The translations under genes and the position numbers were made by a program. Shown piece after piece: positions 1 to 5,810 of a stretch of 8,008 bases of DNA. The notes under the pieces were generated by a model. That model searched no databases, was not told the DNA's origin, and saw only the letters and a list, made by a program, of their open reading frames with translations. Within the stretch, counting starts at the first letter, position 1; each line of letters starts with the position of its first letter. Source of the stretch: CALAED01 sp937891035. GTDB lineage: Bacteria > Actinomycetota > Actinomycetes > Streptosporangiales > Streptosporangiaceae. Location of the stretch: NCBI GenBank assembly GCA_035642125.1, contig DASQSZ010000256.1, forward strand, positions 1-8,008, read 5' to 3'.

Positions 1-1779
1 GCGTCCTGGCTCGGGTCCGGTACTCGGCTCGGGTCCGCCGCCGGTGAGCACGACGCCGTAATCGTCGCGGGCGCCGGCGGCCGACACCTTGCCGTCGCGC
101 ACGTCTTTGGCCACCGCGGCCGGATCGCGATCGAGCGGGTCTCCCCAGCCGCCGCCACCCGTCGTCCGGATGCGGATGACCTCTCCCGCGCGGACCGGCT
201 CGGCGTCGGTGAGCCCGTCCATCTCGCGCTCCCGCGGCCCGCCCGGATCGATCGTCACGCGGAACGGACGGCCCGCCCGGCCGCCGCGCACGCCCCAGCA
301 CGACAGGATCGAGCGGTCGGCGATAGACATGAAGTGCGCGTCGCGCAGCATGCGGATGTGCTTTTCGTACCCGAGCCCGCCCCGGTGTTCGCCGGGGCCG
401 CCCGAGTCGACGGCGAGGCCCAGGCGCTCGACGATGAACGGCCAGCGGGCCTCGGCGAACTCGGCCGGGATGTTGCGTGAGTCGGGCACGACGTGGATCG
501 TGTCCTCGCCGTCGGCGTAGTATCGGCCGCCGGAGCCGCCGCCGAGCACCTCGCGCATGAGGTACGGGGTTCCGGTGGCGTCCGTGCCGTACACGCCGGT
601 GTAGCGGATCGTCTCCTGATCGGCGGGCATCCGGCCGCCGGTCGCCTTCGCCAGCACGCCGGCGAGGACCCCCAGCAGACGCAAGATGACGAACGTACGC
701 GCGTTCGTCGGCGCCGGGAAGATCGGGGTGAGCAGCGTGCCCGCCGGCGGGAAGCGCAGCTCAAGCAGTGGCACCACGCCTTCGTTGACGTCGAGCTCGG
801 CCATCCGCTCCGGGGTGTCGGCCAGGTTGCGCAGGATCGGGGCCAGCCACTTTTTGAGGAAGACGCCGTCCGCGTAGTTGCCCGCGTGGTTGATCGGTCC
901 CTTGGCCTGCGGCGACGTGCCGGCGAAGTCAATAATGATCTTGTCGTCGGTCTTGGTGAGGGTGATGCGCTGGGCGTGCAGCCGCGGTGGATCGACGCCG
1001 TCGTGCTCGGCGTAGTCCTCCCACACGAACGTGCCCTCGGGGATCTTGGCGAGGATCTCGCGGCGGAACGTCTCCGTGGTCTTGTCGATGATCGCGTCGA
1101 AGCAGTCCTCTACCGTCCCCCTGCCGTACCGCGCGAACAGTTCACCGAGCCGCCGCGCACCCATGAGGCAGGCGGCGCACTCGGCGTCGAGATCGCCGGC
1201 CAGCGAGTCGGGCATCCGCGAGTTGCGGGTCATGATGCGCAGCGCGGCCTCGTTCGGAACCCCCCGGTCCCACAGTTTGATCGGCGGGACCATCAGCCCT
1301 TCCTCGAAGGCGCTGCGGGCGTGTGAGGGCATCGACCCGGGCACCGCGCCGCCGATGTCGTCGTGATGTCCGAAGGCCTGCACGAACGCCACGACCTCGC
1401 CGTCGCCGTCGTCCCCGCCCACCCCAGCGCCCACGCCCGCGCCCGTACGGCCCGCGGCGCCGGCGAAGACCGGGACGGTCACGCACAGGTCGGGCAGGTG
1501 CCCGATGCCGCCCTCGGACAGGTAGACGTCGTTGTGGAAGTACACGTCGCCGGGCCGCATCGTCTCGAGCGGAAAATCACGGACGATCGGATGGACGAGC
1601 GCGGAGTACGAGCGGCCCGTGAGCTTGCGCAGTCGCCGGTCATGGATGCCGGCCCGGAAGTCGTGCGCGTCCCGGATCATCGGGGAACGGGCGGTGCGCG
1701 CGATCGCGGTCTCGACCTCCTGTTCCACCGAGGCCAGCGTCCCTTCGACGATCTCCAGGACGATCGGGTCGACCTTCAT
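1..1779 (-). CDS. hyuB: Hydantoinase B/oxoprolinase family subunit (HyuB), C-terminus cut by window edge
   Basis: This is the partner of HyuA in ATP-dependent ring opening of cyclic amides (hydantoins, 5-oxoproline, related lactams); some relatives are carboxylase subunits. The frame stays open from the ATG at 1779 to position 1, giving 593 visible residues with no stop in the window. The start MKVDPIVLEIVEGTL (1-15) is the family's usual N-terminus. Other family motifs are RPGDVYFHNDVY (75-86), GHLPDL (93-98), HHDDIGGAVPGSM (138-150), the GPINHAGNYADG stretch near 890, a Gly-rich GGGGWGDPLDRDP near 120-165, and a C-terminal VSAAGARDDYGVVL, which normally lies close to the end of these proteins, so little is probably missing. 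Its ATG overlaps the hyuA stop (ATGA), implying translational coupling. A Gly/Ala/Asp-rich stretch (about residues 106-127) interrupts the usual PVF-to-HHxDIGG segment. The family is certain, but the substrate cannot be told from sequence. Confidence 0.93.
   Translation of the reverse strand, partial: MKVDPIVLEIVEGTLASVEQEVETAIARTARSPMIRDAHDFRAGIHDRRLRKLTGRSYSALVHPIVRDFPLETMRPGDVYFHNDVYLSEGGIGHLPDLCVTVPVFAGAAGRTGAGVGAGVGGDDGDGEVVAFVQAFGHHDDIGGAVPGSMPSHARSAFEEGLMVPPIKLWDRGVPNEAALRIMTRNSRMPDSLAGDLDAECAACLMGARRLGELFARYGRGTVEDCFDAIIDKTTETFRREILAKIPEGTFVWEDYAEHDGVDPPRLHAQRITLTKTDDKIIIDFAGTSPQAKGPINHAGNYADGVFLKKWLAPILRNLADTPERMAELDVNEGVVPLLELRFPPAGTLLTPIFPAPTNARTFVILRLLGVLAGVLAKATGGRMPADQETIRYTGVYGTDATGTPYLMREVLGGGSGGRYYADGEDTIHVVPDSRNIPAEFAEARWPFIVERLGLAVDSGGPGEHRGGLGYEKHIRMLRDAHFMSIADRSILSCWGVRGGRAGRPFRVTIDPGGPREREMDGLTDAEPVRAGEVIRIRTTGGGGWGDPLDRDPAAVAKDVRDGKVSAAGARDDYGVVLTGGGPEPSTGPEPGR
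1776..1779 (-). other. ATGA stop-start overlap of hyuA and hyuB
   Basis: On the minus strand the TGA of hyuA (1778-1776) overlaps the ATG of hyuB (1779-1777) by the four bases ATGA. Such overlaps usually allow a terminating ribosome to restart on the next gene. This fits stoichiometric production of two subunits of one enzyme and supports the chosen hyuB start. A weak purine-rich GGGGA lies just upstream, inside the end of hyuA. Confidence 0.9.
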
Positions 1780-3980
1780 GGCGCCGTCCCCGGCTTCGTG
1801 ATGACGAGGTTGCCACGCGCGTCAACGCGCGCGCGAAAGCCCGGATGCAGCGGCAGGGTTGAGCCGTACTCCTCGATCACCGCCGGGCCGTCGATCATGT
1901 CATCGCGGTAGAGGTCGGCGCGCCGGTAGATCGGGCACCGCCTCCGGCCGGCCGGCCGGTCGTCGCCGCCGCCGGGGGGCGCCGCGGCGATGTCTTCGTC
2001 GTAGTAAACCTCGCGGTGCGCCGCCGGACGCGGCGCCGGCTGCTCCGTCGCCGGACGGCGGGGTCGGCCCGTGAGCCGGGGCCGCTCGATGGGCCCGATG
2101 CCGCTCACCCGAAGGTTGACCCACTCCGCCGGATGCCGGTCGCCGTCGTCGCGGTAGCAGTAGCCGTACAGCCGCTCATGCGCATCGTGGAAGCGGCGTA
2201 CGACCTCGGCGCGGAAGTCATCGTCGACCGGGCCGCCGGGCGCGGGCACGGTGACCTCGAAGGCCTGCCCGGAGTAGCGCAGGTCGGCCGACCGGACATA
2301 ACGGTGCCGCTCCCGCGGGAAGCCTTCGCGGTCGAGCGCCTCGGCGGCGCGCCGCTCCAGGCGGGCATAGATCTCGCCGACCGCCGGGAGGCCGGCGTCG
2401 CGGGCCACGTACGTCTGCACGTAGTCGTTCTTGACGTCGACGGTGAGCAGCCCGAACGCGGACAGGTTCCCCGGGTTCGGCGGGACCACGACGGACGGGA
2501 CGCCGAGGATGTCGATGAGCCGGCAGGCCGGCAGCGGGCCGGACCCGCCGAAGGCCACCAGCGGAAAGTCTCGGACGTCCAGGCCGCGCCGCACCGTGAT
2601 CTGCCTGATCGCGTTGGCCTGGTTGAAACCGCTGATCTCCAGGATGCCGGTGGCGGTGCGCTCCGGCGTGAGGCCGAGCTTGCCGGCGAGCGCCTCCACG
2701 CCCGCCCTCGCTGCGGCGACGTCGAGCGGGATCTCCCCGTCCAGCAGCGCCGGCGGCACCCGGCCGAGGAACACGTGCGCGTCGGTGACGGTCACCTCGG
2801 TGCCGCCCCGCCCGTAGCACAGCGGTCCGGGGTCGGCGCCGGCCGAGCGCGGGCCGACCTTGAGCGTGCCCTCGGGCGAGATCCGGGCGACCGAGCCGCC
2901 ACCGGCCCCGACCGTGACGATGTCGATCATCGGGATCTTCGAGGGATGGCGGCCGACCGAGCCCTCGGTTGTCAGCGTGGGCGCGCCGGCCAGCACCACG
3001 GCCACGTCGGTGGAGGTGCCGCCGCCGTCCAGGGTGATCGCCGAGTCGGTCCCGGCGGTACGGGCGATGAGCGCCGCGCCCAGGGCGCCGGCGGCCGGGC
3101 CCGACAGTACGGTGGTGATCGGCTGGTGCACGACCTCGGCCGCCGACAGCACTCCCCCGTTGCTCTTCATGACATAAAACGGCGCGTCCCCAATGCCGGC
3201 CAGCCGGTCGGCGATCTGTGCGATGTAGCGGGCGATCGTCGGCTTGACCGCGGCGTCGACGAGAGTCGTCACGGCCCGCTCGTACTCGCGATACTCCGGC
3301 AGCACCTCGCACGAAAGCGACACGACGGCGGCCGGGTGCTCGCGCGCCAGCACCTCGCGCATCCGCAGCTCGTGCGCCGGGTTGGCGTAGGAGTGCAGGA
3401 AGCACACGCCGATGGTGTCGATGCCCTGGTCCTTGAACCAGCGCGCCGCCCGGACCGCCCCGGCATCGTCGAACGGCCGGATCTCGGCGCCGCGGTGGTC
3501 GAGCCGGCCGCCGACCGTCGTGACCCGGTGAGCCGGGACGATGCGCGGCGGCTTCACCCAAAAGTAGGAGTTGCCGTAACCGTCCGGCACGCTTTGCCGG
3601 GCGATCTCGAGGATGAACTCGAAGCCTTCGGTGGTGATCAGCCCCAGGCCGTCGATCCTGTCTTCGAGCAGTTGGTTGGTGGCCACCGTGGTGCCGTGCG
3701 AGATCGCCGCGAGGTCGCCGCCGGCCGCGTCGAGCAGGTCGAGGGCCTTGCGGACGGCGGTCATGAAGCCGGCGGCCGGGTCGGCCGGGGTCGACGGGGT
3801 CTTGGCCGTGACGACCAGCCCCGCGCCCTCATCGATGGCGACGACGTCGGTGAAGGTACCGCCGGTATCGATGCCGACGCGTACGCGTACGCGTACGCGC
3901 CCGGCCGCGGCGCCGGCGCCCGAAGGAAGACCTTCCGCCGAAGCGCCGCCGGCCACCGGACCGTCCGCGGCAAGGTTCAT
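1776..3980 (-). CDS. hyuA: Hydantoinase A/oxoprolinase family subunit (HyuA)
   Basis: This is the ATP-binding subunit of a hydantoinase/5-oxoprolinase-type enzyme, expected to be cytosolic and to act with HyuB. The product is 734 residues, near family length. Domains in order are: an N-terminal ASKHA-type domain with phosphate loop DTGGTFTDVV (38-47) and SHGTTVATNQLLE (94-106); the central hydantoinase_A domain with LSGPAAGALG (292-301), DGGGTSTDVAVV (318-329), VGAGGGSVA (357-365), SAGADPGPLCYGRGG (379-393) and TVTDA (397-401); and a C-terminal domain ending in GPAVIEEYGSTLPLHPG (698-714). Oddities are a roughly 28-residue Ala/Gly-rich N-terminal extension ending in a VRVRVRV run, and a Pro/Arg-rich insert at about 632-682. 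The ATG at 3980 is the only ATG ahead of the phosphate loop, but its Shine-Dalgarno match is poor; an internal GTG at 3956 is an alternative. The stop overlaps the hyuB start. Substrate could be hydantoin, oxoproline or another lactam; a carboxylase role is less likely but not excluded. Confidence 0.95.
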   Translation of the reverse strand: MNLAADGPVAGGASAEGLPSGAGAAAGRVRVRVRVGIDTGGTFTDVVAIDEGAGLVVTAKTPSTPADPAAGFMTAVRKALDLLDAAGGDLAAISHGTTVATNQLLEDRIDGLGLITTEGFEFILEIARQSVPDGYGNSYFWVKPPRIVPAHRVTTVGGRLDHRGAEIRPFDDAGAVRAARWFKDQGIDTIGVCFLHSYANPAHELRMREVLAREHPAAVVSLSCEVLPEYREYERAVTTLVDAAVKPTIARYIAQIADRLAGIGDAPFYVMKSNGGVLSAAEVVHQPITTVLSGPAAGALGAALIARTAGTDSAITLDGGGTSTDVAVVLAGAPTLTTEGSVGRHPSKIPMIDIVTVGAGGGSVARISPEGTLKVGPRSAGADPGPLCYGRGGTEVTVTDAHVFLGRVPPALLDGEIPLDVAAARAGVEALAGKLGLTPERTATGILEISGFNQANAIRQITVRRGLDVRDFPLVAFGGSGPLPACRLIDILGVPSVVVPPNPGNLSAFGLLTVDVKNDYVQTYVARDAGLPAVGEIYARLERRAAEALDREGFPRERHRYVRSADLRYSGQAFEVTVPAPGGPVDDDFRAEVVRRFHDAHERLYGYCYRDDGDRHPAEWVNLRVSGIGPIERPRLTGRPRRPATEQPAPRPAAHREVYYDEDIAAAPPGGGDDRPAGRRRCPIYRRADLYRDDMIDGPAVIEEYGSTLPLHPGFRARVDARGNLVITKPGTAP
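3877..3899. repeat. Hexanucleotide tandem repeat (GTACGC units) in the 5' part of hyuA
   Basis: The plus strand reads ACGC followed by three GTACGC units and then GC. On the coding strand this is alternating CGC and GTA codons, giving R-V-R-V-R-V-R-V immediately before GIDTGG. The unit is six bases, so gain or loss of units adds or removes Val-Arg pairs without shifting the frame. The normal first strand of this fold is a short hydrophobic run such as RVGIDTGG, so the extra pairs look like local expansion. Confidence 0.8.
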
Positions 3981-4039
3981 GGTTGCTAGATCTACCGGAC
4001 CGCCCCGACAGGGAAACTGTCGAGATCTGCCAAGGGCAG
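3981..4039 (-). promoter_or_regulatory. Palindrome-rich upstream region of hyuA (putative operator/promoter)
   Basis: Four dyads fall within 59 bases of the hyuA start. These are TAGATCTA (3987-3994), the inverted repeat CGACAG-N5-CTGTCG (4006-4022), a second AGATCT (4023-4028), and CTGCC-AAG-GGCAG (4027-4039). The two AGATCT centres are 35 bp apart. The 6-bp arms of the central repeat are perfect, as expected of a dimeric repressor site. I see no convincing -35/-10 pair. A TAGATC hexamer (3994-3989) sits where the -10 box of a leaderless transcript would be, which would fit the poor ribosome-binding site. The dyads are directly visible; the regulatory role is inferred. Confidence 0.45.
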
Positions 4040-4116
4040 GCTAGCGCCTTTGGCCGGTCGCGCTCCTCCCCCGCCGTTCCACTGGCCGGGCATCGTCTGG
4101 GGCGCTCGGGCGGCGC

Positions 4117-4764
4117 TCAGGGCAACGGGTCGGCGGTCGCGGAGAGGTTGCGCTCGACCTCGCGCAGCGCCGCGCTGAAGACGTCGGTGGGTTGTGCGCC
4201 GGCCACCGCCCACGCGTTCTCGAAGAGGAAGAACGGCACGCCGGTGATACCCAGCGCCCGCGCCTGCTCGAGGTCTCGCGCGACCTCGGCGGCGCCCTCG
4301 TCCGAGGCCAGCAGGGCGCGGACCTGATCGGCGGCCAGGCCGGACTCGGCGGCGAGCGTGGTGAGCGTCTCGGCGTCGCCGATGTCGCGTCCCTCCGCGT
4401 GGTAGGCCCGGAACAATCTGTCAACCAACGCGTCTTGGCCGCCGTTCCGCCCGGCCCACCAGACCAGGCGATGGGCATCGCGGGTGTTGGCGCGCAGTGC
4501 CCGTTCCGGCTCGTACGGCAGACCCGCCGCCATGGTGAGTTCGCGCATTCGCTCGTGCATCGCCGCCACCCGGGCGGGACCGCCGAACTTGGCGGCCAGC
4601 CGTTCCGTCGCCGATTCGGGGGTGGCGGGGGCGGCCGGATCGAGCTGGAAGGGGCGCCACATCACATCGACCGGTCCGTCGAAACCGGCCATGGCCTCTT
4701 TGAAGCGGGTACGGCCGAGGTAGCACCAGGGGCAGATGATGTCCGAGAAGATGTCAACCCTCAC
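4117..4764 (-). CDS. DsbA-family oxidoreductase, FrnE-like thioredoxin fold
   Basis: This is a 215-residue thioredoxin-fold protein of the DsbA/FrnE/2-hydroxychromene-2-carboxylate isomerase superfamily. The N-terminus MRVDIFSDIICPWCYLG places a CPWC redox motif at residues 11-14. NTRDAHRL (93-100) is typical of the FrnE branch. TGVPFF (174-179) supplies the cis-proline loop, and GAQPTDVF (189-196) is the usual C-terminal motif. There is no signal peptide, so a cytosolic role in thiol-disulfide exchange or a glutathione/mycothiol-type reaction is more likely than periplasmic disulfide formation. The start is GTG at 4764: no in-frame ATG occurs before the upstream stop, and the CPWC spacing from the N-terminus matches the family. 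A weak GGGGTGG lies upstream. It sits 84 bases after coxG and 136 bases before hyuA. The family is certain; its link to the neighbouring pathway is unknown. Confidence 0.92.
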   Translation of the reverse strand: MRVDIFSDIICPWCYLGRTRFKEAMAGFDGPVDVMWRPFQLDPAAPATPESATERLAAKFGGPARVAAMHERMRELTMAAGLPYEPERALRANTRDAHRLVWWAGRNGGQDALVDRLFRAYHAEGRDIGDAETLTTLAAESGLAADQVRALLASDEGAAEVARDLEQARALGITGVPFFLFENAWAVAGAQPTDVFSAALREVERNLSATADPLP

Positions 4765-4809
4765 GATCGGTGAACCACCCCGGATGCCCGCTTCATTCCT
4801 GGGATCAGG

Positions 4810-4839
4810 TCGACAGTTTTATTTCGATCGGCCCGAAAT
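4810..4839. promoter_or_regulatory. AT-richer spacer with inverted repeat and TCGACAGTTT element
   Basis: Between coxG and the DsbA-like gene lies an unusually AT-rich patch. It contains TCGACAGTTT on the plus strand (4810-4819) and an inverted repeat ATTTCG-N7-CGAAAT (4821-4839) with perfect 6-bp arms. The repeat begins 9 bases after the coxG stop but is followed by A residues in the transcript, not a U-run, so it does not look like an intrinsic terminator. It may be a regulator site or an mRNA 3' structure. The same 10-mer recurs upstream of hyuA on the minus strand (4023-4014). Confidence 0.35.
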
Positions 4840-4848
4840 GGAGCGCGG

Positions 4849-5574
4849 TCAGGTCGGACGGCGGCGGGCGAGCAGGTGCCCGAGAGCGACCCCGGCCAGG
4901 GCGACGATGCCGCCCGCGCCGAAGGCCGCCGCCATGGCCAAAGCGTCCGGCGCGGATCGCGGCGGCCGGGGCGGCGCCGTGTAGACGGTCCCCGGCCGCT
5001 CCGGAGCGGCGGCCCCACCTGGCGCCGAGGCAGGTGCGGGAGCAGACGGCGGCCCCCCGGCGGCGGACTCGGATGGGGCGGCGCCGGGCGGTGCCGGCTG
5101 AGCGACACCGGCCGGCTCGGTCCGGGCGGCGCCGACCGGCTCGGCCAGCAGGCGATCCACGGCGGTGAAGAACTCCGCCGCGGTCCGCCTGGCCGCCGCG
5201 CCGATCATGCGTTGGCCCACACCGCCGATCATGCCGCCGACGATCGTGTCGGCGTCGTAGGTGACCGTGGTGGCGTCGCCGTCCTCGGACAACCGGATCA
5301 TGACGGTGGCGTCGACGGTCCCGGGGACCCCCTGTCCCTGCGCGCGCAGCACGAACGAGCGCGGCGGGTCCGGCTCGCGCAGCGCAACCCGGCCGACGTA
5401 GGTGCCCCTGATCGACGCGACCCCGGCGGTGATGGTCATGTCATAGGTGTCATCGTCAACGGTCTCGAGCCGCTCACAGCCCGGAATCGTCCGCACCAGC
5501 ACGGCGGGATCGCGCAGGGCCGCCCAGACCCGCGCGGCCGGAGCGGTGACGGTCGCGGTGCCGTTGATCTTCAT
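4849..5574 (-). CDS. coxG: CoxG-type SRPBCC protein with C-terminal membrane anchor
   Basis: This is a 241-residue carbon monoxide dehydrogenase subunit G family protein. Residues 1-146 form an SRPBCC lipid/hydrophobic-ligand domain, with the family opening (MKINGTATVTAPAARVWAAL), IPGCERLE (30-37), GTYVGRVAL (57-65) and the end helix FFTAVDRLLAEP (135-146). Residues 147-208 are an Ala/Pro/Gly-rich linker. Residues 209-235 are a hydrophobic segment closed by RRR, consistent with a tail anchor. In known CODH systems CoxG tethers the enzyme to the membrane and has been reported to deliver quinone as electron acceptor. The start is ATG at 5574 with a good GAGGGG ribosome-binding site six bases away. 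It follows the large Mo subunit after a 236-nt gap, so it probably serves that enzyme, although this enzyme is form II rather than a true CODH. Confidence 0.93.
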   Translation of the reverse strand: MKINGTATVTAPAARVWAALRDPAVLVRTIPGCERLETVDDDTYDMTITAGVASIRGTYVGRVALREPDPPRSFVLRAQGQGVPGTVDATVMIRLSEDGDATTVTYDADTIVGGMIGGVGQRMIGAAARRTAAEFFTAVDRLLAEPVGAARTEPAGVAQPAPPGAAPSESAAGGPPSAPAPASAPGGAAAPERPGTVYTAPPRPPRSAPDALAMAAAFGAGGIVALAGVALGHLLARRRPT

Positions 5575-5580
5575 CGAGAT

Positions 5581-5586
5581 CCCCTC
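5581..5586 (-). promoter_or_regulatory. Shine-Dalgarno site of coxG
   Basis: The minus strand reads GAGGGG followed by ATCTCG and the ATG. It is the clearest ribosome-binding site in the window and supports the coxG start at 5574. Confidence 0.7.
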
Positions 5587-5599
5587 GTCTGCTCGGCCG

Positions 5600-5628
5600 C
5601 GTCATGACATGGGCATGACGAGCCATGA
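5600..5628. promoter_or_regulatory. Operator-like repeat cluster upstream of coxG
   Basis: The plus strand holds an inverted repeat CGTCATG-N7-CATGACG (5600-5620) with perfect 7-bp arms, 25 bases ahead of the coxG ATG. Read as direct repeats, CATGA occurs three times, starting at 5603, 5614 and 5624, that is, 11 and 10 bases apart, about one helical turn each. The first copy is also inside the palindrome GTCATGAC (5601-5608). Its place just before the ribosome-binding site suits a repressor site controlling coxG and perhaps the genes beyond. No clear -10/-35 boxes were recognised. The repeats are directly visible; their function is inferred. Confidence 0.45.
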
Positions 5629-5756
5629 TCACCGAACCGGCCCGCACAACAGCCTCGCGGCACTAGTGTGCAAAACGCCGGCGGGGCCTTGGTCCCCGTT
5701 CCCCGAGCGCTCCGCCGGTCCACCACAACTTCGCGGCCCGCGCGACGACGCGTCTC

Positions 5757-5799
5757 GGCCCCGCGCGTCCCGGCGCTACGCATCCCGGGCCCCGCGCGT
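5757..5799. repeat. Short direct repeat GGCCCCGCGCGT in the coxL-coxG gap
   Basis: Two identical 12-base copies lie at 5757-5768 and 5788-5799, 31 bases apart, just after the stop of the large Mo subunit gene. The sequence is low-complexity GC-rich, so it may be chance. No terminator-like hairpin with a T-run was seen in this gap. Confidence 0.4.
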
Positions 5800-5810
5800 T
5801 TCGGCGCCGC

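Noticed and set aside
493..1326. 277-codon plus-strand frame opposite hyuB
   Set aside because: It lies fully inside the well-supported hyuB frame and has no recognisable protein signature.
2016..3989. 657-codon open frame on the plus strand opposite hyuA
   Set aside because: It is a mirror of high-GC coding on the other strand. The translation is Arg/Gly/Asp-rich without recognisable motifs, while the minus strand encodes a full HyuA.
4821..4839. Inverted repeat as an intrinsic terminator for coxG
   Set aside because: The stem is weak and AT-rich at its base, and it is followed by A residues rather than a U-run in the transcript.
5571..5783. 70-codon minus-strand frame whose TGA overlaps the coxG ATG
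   Set aside because: The ATGA overlap is attractive, but the protein is Arg/Cys-rich with no domain, the second half uses many A/T-ending codons unlike its neighbours, and it runs through the operator-like repeats. It is most likely non-coding.
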